Source: Scilla litardierei (Eukaryota; Streptophyta; Magnoliopsida; Asparagales; Asparagaceae). From it: a DNA stretch of 64,000 nt. Each line of letters begins with the position of its first letter. Position 1 is the first letter of the stretch. Made by a program: the position numbers and the translations under genes. Under the pieces are notes generated by a model. It was not told the DNA's origin. It saw only the letters and a list, made by a program, of their open reading frames with translations, and searched no databases. The DNA lies in NCBI GenBank assembly GCA_030789695.1, contig CM061132.1, positions 161,969,442 to 162,033,441 of the forward strand, in the 5' to 3' direction. Below, piece by piece: positions 18,946 through 29,800 of this stretch.

Positions 18946-19901
18946 ATGGCTAATATTGCAAGCATTAATTTCGAAGTACTGGAAGCATCAGGTCGAAACT
19001 ATCTAAGCTGGCAGCTAGATGTAAAGTTTCAACTGCGGGCAAAGTCCATCATCGCTGCTGTGACTAAAAAAAAATGTTAGCGATATAGAGAAGGCGCAAG
19101 CCATCATCTATATTCGCCGCCATGTGGACAAGACCTTAAAGGCTGAATACCTTACGGTCGAAGATCCACTTAAGCTATGGACTGCCCTTGAGGACAGGTA
19201 TAAACATCAGACAGATGTTATACTCCCAAGGGCACGATACGAGTGGGAGAACCTGAGACTGCAGGACTTAAAGTCCACCGCTGAGTACAACTCAGCACTT
19301 TTTAGCATCACCACACGCCTGAAGTTGTGTGGTGAGAAAGTCTCAGAAAATCGCATGCTGGAAAAGACGTATACGTCCTTCCATGAAAAAGATGCGATAC
19401 TCATGCAGCAATACCGTGAACGCAAGTTCACCAAGTATTCCGAGCTGCCGTCATGTTTACTCATGGCCGAGCAAAACAGAGAGCTTCTTCTCTCCACTCA
19501 CAATATACGCTCCCCGGCACTGCCCCCCACCAGAAGCTCACTATTCCTCTTCCTTCAAAAATAAGAGAGATAATAAAAGAAAAGAAAGACCACAGAAGGG
19601 GGGTCAACAGAAAAATGCCAAGGGCCATGTACAGCAGCAGTGAAATAATGAAAGTAAGCGGAAGTTCACGTGGCACAGTAATGACAAAAATGATTTACCC
19701 CCACCCAAGAGGGAATGGGAAGACCAGTGCCATAATTGTGGCATGGAAAGCCAATGGTCCAAAATGTACCGAACTTCGCCGCACCTCCAGGATTTGTATA
19801 AAGAGAACAAGAAAAATAAAGCTGAAACAAACCTGATGACCTCTGATGCTCCAGTCAAGTTTTCAGCTGACAACTTCGAAAATGATGACTTGCTTGATTA
19901 G
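18946..19901 (+). pseudogene. copia-2 gag
   Basis: The ATG at 18946 starts MANIASINFEVLEASGRNYL, a typical copia Gag N-terminus. A run of nine A residues near 19066 breaks the frame, which resumes as AQAIIYIRRHVDKTLKAEYL and continues through LWTALEDRYKHQTDVILPRA to LLLSTHNIRSP (open frame 19124-19564). A second shift leads to the C-terminus, CHNCGMESQWSKMYRTSPHL, a zinc knuckle in which the histidine and the last cysteine are replaced by Gln and Tyr. It ends NFENDDLLD at a TAG. The protein should form the particle shell, but two frameshifts and the damaged knuckle make it defective. Confidence 0.85.
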
Positions 19902-20184
19902 CCTTTATTTTTATCTTAGCAATTTGTTTTGAGAATAATTTATGAGAGCATTTTAATTATGAAATTTGTTCTGAATGAAAATGTTTAGTAGACAATAAAT
20001 GAAAATGTTTATTTGAATATGCATGTGCCTAACGATTCATCTTTTAATAAGATGAAACTGCTCTCATAAATAATTAGTAGACAATAAACACGTACGATCT
20101 CTTTCAATACAAAGCCCAATATCAGGGCTATATTGAAGATCCAGGGAATGCAACACAGTTGCCCCCAAACGACACAAAAAAATA

Positions 20185-23160
20185 ATGGATGCACTAATCC
20201 CTTCGAATTCCAAAAGAAACTTTCTAAGTCTCAAGGACATCCGTTTCAACGGATCCCACTTAGAAACAGCAAATATAAATGAAAAATTACCGTATGCAAC
20301 GTCTCAAGAAAAAGGAGTAAAATCCACACTTGAACGTTTTGAGAGCCTTATAGGCCTCTACCATACGAAGATTCGGAGAAAGGAAGCAGAATTAAACGGA
20401 GCACCTGAAGTGCCCGACATCAGCCGAGTTTTTACTCCGGCATGATGGACTTGGCCACCCTGGATTTGTGATGATGCATCACATCTTATCCTATGGGTAT
20501 GACTTGAAGAACCAGAAGATTCTTCAGAAGGAAAAAAAAAATCCCTCGCATCCCTTACTATAAGGGAAAACTAATTGCAAGGCCATCTCCACGATAAGTT
20601 GAAAAAGAATCTCCACGCTTCCTCAAAAAGAATACAAGGAGATAGATGTGAATAAAATCCACCACCCCTAGTGGGCTATTTCAGTACTTCACTGTATTGA
20701 TAAATGCATCCTCAGAATATTCGTACGTGTGTCTACTACAGACCCGCAACTTAGCTTTTCCAAAGCTATTGGCACAGAAATAAAAATGTTGCGGGCACAT
20801 TTCCCAGACAATAAAATGTTGTAAATAAGTCTGGTTAATGTTGGGAAATATACCTCCCAGTCCTTTCAAGAGTACTGCCAATCAACGGGAATTGAAAATG
20901 AACATACAAGTGCCGCATGTTCATACCCAAAATGGGTCGGCAGAGTCACTGAAAAGTAGACTCCAATGGACTGAACATCCATTAAATCCCGATTGCCTAT
21001 GGATGCATGGGGACATGCAAACTCTGCATGCTGCATCGTAAATGAAAATAAGACCCTCTGGAGGTCAGAGTCTCCAATGCAACTTGCATATGAAATGCCA
21101 TCGAACATTTCTCATCTGAGAATCTTCGGTCGCGCAGTCTTAAATCCCCATTGCACCACCAAAGAAGACCAAAATGGTACTCAACGTCGCCTAGGTATCC
21201 ATGCAGGGTTTGACTCACCCTCACTTAGAAGATACCTAGAACCCCAAACGGGGGACGCATTTAAGGTACATCTTGAAGACTGTGATTTCGATGAGACGAG
21301 TTTCCCAAAAATAGGCCCAGATACTAGAAAATCTGGCGCGAAGAAAATTATAACGTGGGATACAAAAAGTTTGACCCACTATGATCCGGTAACAATACAA
21401 TGTGTAGATGAGATCCCGAAGATCCTCCACATACAGAAAACTGTTTACCAATTACCGGAATCATTTATTGACAACCATAAGATTGTCAGATCACACATCC
21501 CTGCTGCAAAAACTCCAGCTAGGATTGACATCCCCGAGAATGGATACAATCCACCAGCAGCAGAAGTGGCTGATCCTCAACAGAAAAGAGGAAGACCACC
21601 AGGCTCCTAGGACAAGAAACTCCTGGAGACCTTAAGACAATACTACCACAGGACAATGAGCTCCTGTCCACACCATCACCCTTCCCGGAATCCACTGCAG
21701 AGGAATTGCCGGGAAAAAGTGAAATTAAGTAAATGTTGTACGTACTGGGGAGGTGTTGGACAGATAGAACATAAATTGTCGACAATGTATTCACGTATCA
21801 TATTGCCATATACATCGCAATGGCGATGAAGTTTGTAAATTATCGTTCCACACTCCGTTGCTAGAAGGCAAACGTAGAGATTGGCCAAACGTGGAACGTG
21901 GCAATAAAAGATGAGCTGGACTCACTTATGAAACGTGAAATGTTCGGACCTGAAGTCCAGACACTAAAAAGTGTCAAACCTGTGGATAAAACAAAGTATT
22001 GCAAACATAAGAAAAATAAATATAAAATCGTATGCTATACGATACAACCTATAGCCCAAGGAAAATTTCGCTGAAACTAGGGATCGAACAAATTCAAATG
22101 AGCATGTCTCATAAATGATGCATCAGTCTCCCTAAGTTATCAAAAGCGAATACCTTACGATTTGGCGAAGGAAAATTTTGGATATGCTGTTATTGGATGT
22201 TGTGACGCCATACCTTCGTGGATATCTTACAAAGATAATTTCCACATTTCCTTAAAATGCCTGAATAGACTTCGGGACGTCTATTCAAGAAAAACAATAA
22301 GTATAAATAAATGTACAACCAAGAGAATCACTTGACAAGTCAATGATTCCTACTGAAGGTTGTCTTTGCATCTGTGCAAAGAACAGGATTAGAGATCATA
22401 GTTGGAGACAACTAAAATCTCATCGGATCTCCTGAAGAGAAAACCGAACTACATGTACAAGCCTGACCCTTGAACATGAAAAGACATAGTCAAATATAAA
22501 GTCATGGCTCATAGAATCCAGTTATAAACGCCCAGAAGTACGTTGGAGATATTAAAAGGACCATTGTCATCCAATGTACACCTACGGTGGTACACTTACT
22601 GGATGAACAAAAAGAACCCTTCCGATCGCTGGAAGAGGGGAAGGATATAACTGGTCCTAAAGTCCCTTATCTTAGTGCAATCATGCACTCCTGGCTAACT
22701 GCATGTGTCCCGGTATAGCAATCACAGTAAACTCATTAGCCAGAGATAGTTGGCACCTAAAAAGGACCATTAGACCTGAGTTAAGCCTTCTGCGCTTCCT
22801 CCAAGGGTCGAAATATTTGGACTTACAAAATGTAGTAGCATCCTCCAATGTTTATGCAAATGCAGGTTTCAGGTCCAGTCCCTATGCTGAGAAATCACAG
22901 AACGGGTACCCACAGTAGGATGGCCATCCCCTGCAGATCTGCAAAGCAACTTATGAAGGCAACATCATCCTATCATTCCGAGATCCTCACCATCCCAGAA
23001 TCACACCAATGGTGTATTTGAGGGCGCCTGGTGGTACATCACATCCCAGTGACGACTGGGATAGAGGCTGGTTCTGTGGAGCCAACCATATAGTCTGAAG
23101 ACCACATCAGAGGCGACGAAACTTAGCAACTTCTCCAGAGTTTCTGGATTCAGCAGCTGC
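20185..23160 (+). pseudogene. copia-2 pol, heavily damaged
   Basis: Pieces in order: protease/GAG-pre-integrase (20185-20470, SKRNFLSLKDIRFNGSHLET, then LYHTKIR); integrase remnants to 20990 with VHTQNGSAESL; a long open frame (20993-21610) with WGHANSACCIVNENK-like, NISHLRIFGRAVLNP, RRLGIHAGFDSPSLRRYLEP and KRGRPPGS, the link between integrase and reverse transcriptase; reverse transcriptase remnants (21960-22480, IVCYTIQPIAQG...); RNase H remnants (22660-23150) ending near GDETL...SPEFL. Stops and deletions are dense and no catalytic YVDD block survives. The element could move only with enzymes from a related copy. Confidence 0.8.
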
Positions 23161-23260
23161 TTGATGGTGACAAAATTTGTAATCTGTGTACATTTTCGGA
23201 ATATTGTAAATAGGAGTGATGAGATAAGCCTAAGAGATCTGAAAGCCTAAGAGCTTTTAC

Positions 23261-23642
23261 AGATCAGGGGGAGTTGAGGGAATTTGTACTCTTTTCCCTT
23301 AGCTATGGTTTTTCCCACTGGGTTTTCCATAGCCAAAGGTTTTAACGAGGCAAATCAAATCAACTCTGGATCCCGAAGTATCCACTCCTCTGTGACGCTC
23401 AGAATCCAGAAGTATTCATGAGCAGAGTCACTTGTACAAATCAGGGGGAGTTAAAGAGCGTTTGCACTCTTTTTCCTTAACTATGGTTTTTCCCACTGGG
23501 TTTTCCATAGCTATAGGTTTTAACGAGGCAAATCTCACCAACTCAAGATCCTGAAGTATCCACCCCATGTGAGACTCTTATACGCTCAGAATCCTGAAGC
23601 ATTCACGAGCAGAGTCCACACCTATGGCTGGATAAGGGGGAG
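23261..23642 (+). repeat. Tandem repeat with polypurine tracts before the copia-2 3' LTR
   Basis: Two copies of about 175-195 bp (23261-23435 and 23437-23630) share atcagggggagtt, then gcactctttttcc/gtactcttttccc, then tatggtttttcccactgggt and ggttttaacgaggcaaatc, with further similarity to the end. A third gggggag (23636-23642) directly precedes the LTR as the polypurine tract. The unit therefore starts with a polypurine tract, so there are three potential plus-strand priming sites in a row. Confidence 0.85.
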
Positions 23643-23789
23643 TGTTGTGAATGGTTATTTAACCGTAGTTGGGTGAGATTCTGGGCTATCCTAGCGATAG
23701 GCCCATATCATTGTAAGCCCAATCTGTATTCCCCAATTGCATATAAATAAAGAGCTGGGGGCTCCTCCCCCAGTAGTTGATTCATAACA
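23643..23789 (+). repeat. copia-2 3' LTR
   Basis: It starts tgttgtgaatggttatttaa and ends ttcataaca at 23789. The duplication ttaat follows at 23790-23794. It differs from the 5' LTR at four positions and by one gap. Confidence 0.92.
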
Positions 23790-23794
23790 TTAAT

Positions 23795-24293
23795 ATGATT
23801 GAAAAAAAGGCCCCATGTCTGGTTCTAGCTCACATAATGACATTCACAAAATAGCCCATCTTCAAAAAGCCATTGCCTAGTTAAGTTAGTTTTTCATATT
23901 ATTCAAACGGATCCTAATTTTAAATTGAAACCAGCCTATCACAGCCCAAAGCTTCGCTGCTGGCTCGCCGCAGAGTGGCGGTGGAAGCACAAAGCCATGG
24001 CCATGGGTGCCAAGCTGAAAAAACAGAGGAAGAAAAGAAAGAAATGAGAGAGAAAATACAAGAGAGAGAAGATAAAACTCAAATGAGTCAATTCATTGAT
24101 CTCTGGATATCTTCTCTTTTACGATGAGGTTTCCTTTTATATTTATTCTCCTACATCCCATCGCCTCATAACAACTCAACGACCAACGGCCTAACCGTCA
24201 CCCAACTCAAACCGCATCTGGACAGAATATTCGGCAACTGAATTTAGTTGAGTCAGCGGAGAGATTCTGTTGAAGTTCACGTCGCTTGTGATC
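23795..24293. other. Continuation of the interrupted Mutator-like region, no gene
   Basis: This continues the sequence left of copia-2. No transposase motif can be read. On the minus strand 24010-24150 resembles the promoter/R region of a small LTR (ataaaaggaaacctcatcgt, a TATA-like start, and a repeated tctctctcttg), so a short TRIM or LTR relic is possible. Nothing else is recognised. Confidence 0.35.
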
Positions 24294-24301
24294 GTTGGAA
24301 G

Positions 24302-25777
24302 CAGGGCCGGTTCAAGCATAGACGGGACATAAAGCGAAACAAAATAAAAGGCCTAAGTATTAAAGCAAAATTTTTTTGAAGTCTTAATACAACTGAAATT
24401 AAAAGGACATAATCCCCTCCCAAATCGAGCATGAATAACCTAAAAAGCAATTAGAACTCAAAGCTTCTCCCATGAAACCGAGTTACCAAGGAAGCAGCTC
24501 CCTTCCACTTTGGATCTGAATCTGGAAATATCTGCTCAATATCAGGAAGCCCAAATGCCCTCAATATTGCGCCCACCACACAATGGAGTAGCACATCTAT
24601 ATTACAAAATGGGGATGTTTTTGAATCTTTGTCCCATGTGGCAATGTCACATCGCCACATGTGACAACCTTCTTAAACCCAAAACCCAAAAAACACAAAA
24701 CTGCACCCAACCCCCCAAAAACACACCCAAACCCAAACACCCAAAATCACACCCAAAATCACACTTCCAAGCAAAAAAACCAAAAACCCCAAGATACTAC
24801 ACACACTCAAACCCATCATTCTCATTTTCACCCGTTTTTGCACTCATCGAAACACCTGCCCAAAAAAAATTGAAACCCAAAAAAAAACAAAGGGAATGTG
24901 CATTCAAAGAAGCGGGCTGAGCTTTTTGGGCATCCGTTTCAATTAACCCCTCAAGCAGAGATCCGAAGGCGCCCGCGCCGAAGGCGCCCGCTAAATGTTT
25001 ATACGCTAATTCGTTGTTCTACGCCGAAGGCACCCACACGAATTTATTGTTCCTCGCCGAAGGCGGCGTGTCTCTAAATTTTTTTACGCTAATTTGTTGT
25101 TCTTTTAAATTTTGACTGTAGAAATATTTTTTTTGGAACAAAGATTTTGCGGGGAAAAATCTTGAATGCCCCGTGTCCGCGGGCGCGGGCTATGACTAGT
25201 CCCCTAACAAACAACAAAATTTTTCCAAACATAAACAAAACTATCATCAAATACTCCCCCAGAAAACCCTATAAAGACCCAACTTTCTTACCGTTGAGGT
25301 GGGTATAGTAGCCGCATTCGTAGAGGATGTCGACGTTGCCAATTATGAGTGGGCAACTGGGATTTTCTGACTCTCCAAGGTGATGCGAGAGACTCACAAA
25401 GACCGAGAGAGATAAAGAGAGGGAGAGGGATGGTCTGAGGCCGATTAGAGGGAGAGGGATGGCCGGAGATGGAGATAGAGCTGAGAGCGACGACGCCAAT
25501 TGGAGAGCTAGGGTTTGAGTTTCTCTCTACTCTCTCTTTGAATTTTGTCCACTGGACCGCTGGGCTTGGGGGCGGGCTGCGTAGCACAACGAGGCCTAGG
25601 GTGGCTAAAGGCTCTACGGGAGAAATACGAGCACGGGTGAGAGATAATGGACTGTGAAAATTTAATTGAACTGTGCCAGTACGATGTTGGGCTTAAGAAG
25701 AAGAGAAAATTTGAGGCCTTCCAAAATTAGATGCCTAAAGCAGCTGCCTAAGTTGATTTGCTATAAAGCCGGGCCTG
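24302..25777. mobile_element. Non-autonomous hAT-type element (hAT-C)
   Basis: The ends cagggccggttc and gccgggcctg are inverted repeats (CAGG[GC]CCGG type), and the element is bordered by the perfect 8-bp duplication gttggaag (24294-24301 and 25778-25785). Inside are A/C-rich sequence (24660-24880), several copies of ccgaaggcgcccg-like units (24964-25075) and AT-rich DNA. There are no transposase motifs; the open frames inside are low-complexity. The intact duplication suggests this copy is younger than hAT-A and hAT-B. Confidence 0.85.
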
Positions 25778-25785
25778 GTTGGAAG

Positions 25786-26871
25786 CCTTTCTTGGCAATT
25801 GGAAGTTGATGGAAGACAGCATGAGGAAGAGAGCAGCAGGAGCTCGCCGTAACTTGCAATCTCGCAATCGCTGGAGGTAGGATGTGAATGAACACAGTGC
25901 TACGAACTGGAAGTGGAACGATCCCTTGGTGGCGGCGCGGCGACTCCTCCACCTCCCTTAGGCAGCGTTCTATGCAGACGATGAAAGGCTGAGCTTTTTG
26001 TTTGGACTTCAACAGGAACCCAGACTTGAATGTAGAATTTAGGGTTGTATTTTTGATCCCAAGTTCTTGTGGGCCAAACCAACCAGATGCCAACCTTACT
26101 AATAGCTCCCAACATGAAAGACCACCAAGTGGAACGAAGAAACATTCTTCAAAAAGAGAATATAATCCGTTGCCCGAATCACAACAAACACACATCAAAC
26201 CGTGAGCATCAAACAATTGCAGCCTTTGTACCCTGCAAACTAGATTCGTTGGCGAGTATAGGCTCATTTTCAGATCAAAAATTGCACTTGTTCCGGGCTA
26301 AGCTCCGTTGACCACTTTCAGATTATCTGATAAGCTAACTGAATCAAGCCTAATCAACACCTTAATAAGCTCATGTAAATAACTGAATAAACTTGAACCA
26401 CCTAGAAGGCGCTAGTTTCGCTTGTTTAGCAACCCAAACCGCAATGATGTATGGTCCTCCAAAGACATTGGGTACATGCATTCAGATGTAAGAGATTTAT
26501 ACACAGAAAACTCTGAATAGATAAATAAAAAGAAAAATGCAAATTCTCAATACCCAAGCTTTACTTATACCTGAATCCGGCACCACTCCTTCAATAAGGG
26601 GGCTATACCCTTTGCTTTCTTTTGGTTTGGTTTGGTTGGGTTTTTGGTTTTTGGTTGTCTGTGTGCGGGAATCAATATACATTGCTAGAAGGAATCAATA
26701 TACAATATCAAGGCGAGGTTCCGCCCTAGGAAACTTTTGGGATGCCATTCTCCCATTCTTCCATCAGCTACATGGACATGCACGCTCTCTTTACATGAAC
26801 AAATACAACAACATGCACTCATGCACAAATTTCTGAGAAATCTTTGATAATTTAGCATTCGACCATGAAGG
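25786..26871. other. Flank and probable 3' UTR of SEC8, no gene
   Basis: The part next to 26871 is presumably the SEC8 3' untranslated region on the minus strand. The open stretches at 25761-26267 and 26069-26311 have no recognisable domain and overlap each other on opposite strands, so I do not call them genes. A T/G-rich run (ggtttggtttggttgggttt) lies at 26623-26642. Confidence 0.4.
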
Positions 26872-29800
26872 CTATTGCCTCAAGATCTCGGAAATTCTTC
26901 TTTGTGCGTCGTCTGGAATCTCCCTGCCTGGAACATTGATGTTCAGAAGGCTGGAATACCTGTCAAAACCAGCTTCACATTACCCGCTGAATTAAAATTG
27001 TCACAACTTTCACTCGTAAGTAAAATGGTAGCTTACTCTTTGGATGTAAACAAGTTCTCGTGTTCAGTGATGAAAGCAAGCAAGGCCTAGACATGGTCAT
27101 AATAAAGTCAGTAATTAGAACGAATAAATATAAATAAACTTTAGGAGCTCATAGGTTTCGAACAGAACCTCAAATGGCAGATTTAGGAGCTCATAGTATG
27201 TCCGGACACGATCTAGTCTTTGCAGAACTGCCTCATTGTCAATTGATGGAATAGCTGCCAAAGCCTGCATCAGTGATCTCAAACGTATTAAACACCACAC
27301 TTAACCAAAAAAAATAGAAAAAGAAAAAAAGCCAAATCATAGATGAACGATTATCGAACAAAACATATTTCATCTTGTGATGATAATGTAAAAGGCAGTA
27401 GGGCAGGTTGAGACAAGGAATACAATATCCAACTGCCTCAAGAAAGTTATAATTTATGGTTCCCCCAAACATAGGAAATTCAAATATAAATAAAGGATAT
27501 TCTACTTTAAAAAACCTTTGTTTTTCCACCTTATAGAATGTGCACTCGCCAGATGTTTTGCACATAGTTATACAAAAGGATATGAGCACAAGTAAAAACA
27601 TTTGGCCACAACCTAACCTGTTCCAGTGCGATAGAATTTCTGCATATCTGCTGGACTCCCAATAGGTTAATGGATTTCATTTCAGCAAGAGCCTGATAGA
27701 GTGTTTGGAGTATTATCAACAAGTAATCAGTGTCTAGAAAAATGCAAATCTACAAATATCCTTCATTTGCTGATGCATGAAATGGACAGGAAATAAAAAG
27801 CTCAAACGTAGATGCACATATTGCAAAATAGACACAATGAAATAAACAACCTTAATTGATGCATGAGCTGCAACGCTGCATATTCCACCAAATATATAGT
27901 TCCTCTTGAGATCTGCAACAAACGGCGCCATTTGCTCATCCCGACGCATTATCTAAGAGTATGTCAGAATAGTCAGATAAAAAAGGTTACAGAAAGGTAA
28001 AAAAAAAGAATAAAAAGAGCTATATAAATAGAGCCGGCTAATGATTTACTTTATGAATGAAGGATTTCTGATGCCACTTCAGTATACCAAATCAATGAGT
28101 TTACATCTAATTAATGGCGGCTTTAATTGACAACATAATTACCATTCAAGCAAGTCATCAATTATTACCAACATTCTAAATAGTGGGTGTCACGTTCATG
28201 GTGCGCATGGGGAATCCATATTGGACCGTGAAATTCAAGCGAGATGTCAAAACACGAAGCAAACATTGGGAACAATGTGGATGAAGTATCTTTCATGTAT
28301 GTACACATTGACAAATTTAACACAAGTGTAATATCGTAACGATCATCTATTTTGACAACATAATTACAAATTTTGTTAGTTCATGTTAGTATCAGTTATC
28401 TCATAAAGCAGTAAACCATACAAGTGTGAACAAAGATCAATACCAAGTTCATGAATGAAGTATGGAGTACAACTACGTTTGAGATCATAGGGTTCAATTA
28501 ACCTCTTCCAGTGGCGAAACCAGGATCTTTTTGTATGACATCAAATGTTTTACTATAAAAAATATTGTATGCTGCATATAGAAAGTAGAAACATCTATCT
28601 ACAAAAAAAGGAAAGAAAAGAAAATGGCTCATGGTTCACCATTTAATTGTAGTACTTGTTGGTTATTGCATCACCTCTATGTTAGCTTTGATGATAAGTA
28701 AACAATTATGATTGCTAATGATGTTTTTGTAAGATGAATTGTGAGTGTATGTATCCAAGTCAACATAGCCAACAATAGTCAACTCAAACTCAACTATGAT
28801 GATAACATCAAGTTAAAAGCTTGAAGTATGAATAGCAAATGGATTGGAGCTCAACAATGAAGATATGAAGCTCATCCAAGGATTTGTGGAGTGCAAAACT
28901 TCAAGACAAGTTGAAGAAGCTAAAGTGATGCACCAAGACTCCTAAGTATTATGTGAGTGGTGTATTTTTTAAACTTGTCTTAGAATACGAAAGCTATTAT
29001 TTGAAGCTTGCACATACTTAGAAAATGTTTTTACATTATAAAAATATTTTAAATGTTTTAAAAATCATTTTAATATTACAAAGTACACTTTATAGATACA
29101 TCTCAATGTATCTGTAAAAGAGTCGATTAATATCATATTAGAAGTCGACTACTTTGAACTACGAAGTTTTGAGTACTTATTGTAATATAAAAGTAACCAA
29201 CTACTGTTGTTTAGAGAGTCGACTACTAGTCAGGAGTCAACTACTACTTATATAGGAGTCAACTTCTAAGTTCCTAACGGTAAAATTTGAGCAGCTCCGT
29301 GATTTACGAAAGTGTGTCAAATTTGCCTGTTGGAGGGATAGTTTAGGAAATCTGTCTTGATGATTTTCATCCCATATGTTTGCTGGAATGGCTAAGGGAT
29401 TTGGTGCGAAATTTTTGGGCAAAAAACTAAGTTTTCTAAGCATTTTCTAAGATCTCTTTTTAAGCTCTCTCGAAAGATTTTCAAGGAAATAATTTTCATT
29501 TCTTCAAAAGCTTTTAAGCTATCTTTTGCCTTGCTAATTTGTGATTTTCTCTAGCTTAATTTTAGACTCATTTGAGAACACAAATTAGAGTTTTTGATCT
29601 CTTGTTTTAATCTTGAGTTTTATTGAGATTAAAAGAATTTTCCATAGCCACACTATGCACATTCAAAGAGCTTCAGTTTATTGGTTATATGAAAGTTGTA
29701 ATTTTCATCTTCAGAAGAAAGGTTTGTAAAACCCACACAAGGGTGTGCTGGTAAGTGGTTGGTTGTTGTAATTTGTGTTTAGTGGGAAAACCTCAAGTGT

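Larger units (their letters stand above)
16961..23789 (+). mobile_element. Ty1/copia retrotransposon with short LTRs and perfect target duplication (copia-2)
   Basis: LTRs of 148 and 147 bp (16961-17108, 23643-23789) start tgttgtgaa and end cataaca. The 5-bp duplication ttaat is present at 16956-16960 and 23790-23794. Between them lie a GC-rich leader, gag (18946-19901), broken pol (about 20185-23160) and a repeated 3' region with a polypurine tract at 23634-23642. By eye the LTRs differ by four substitutions and one single-base gap, so insertion is recent compared with the other elements here, yet pol is full of stops and deletions. It inserted into the Mutator-like element. Confidence 0.92.

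Noticed and set aside
27239..27601. 120-codon minus-strand frame between SEC8 exons
   Set aside because: It is intron sequence between the exons 27692-27618 and 27264-27169 that happens to be open.
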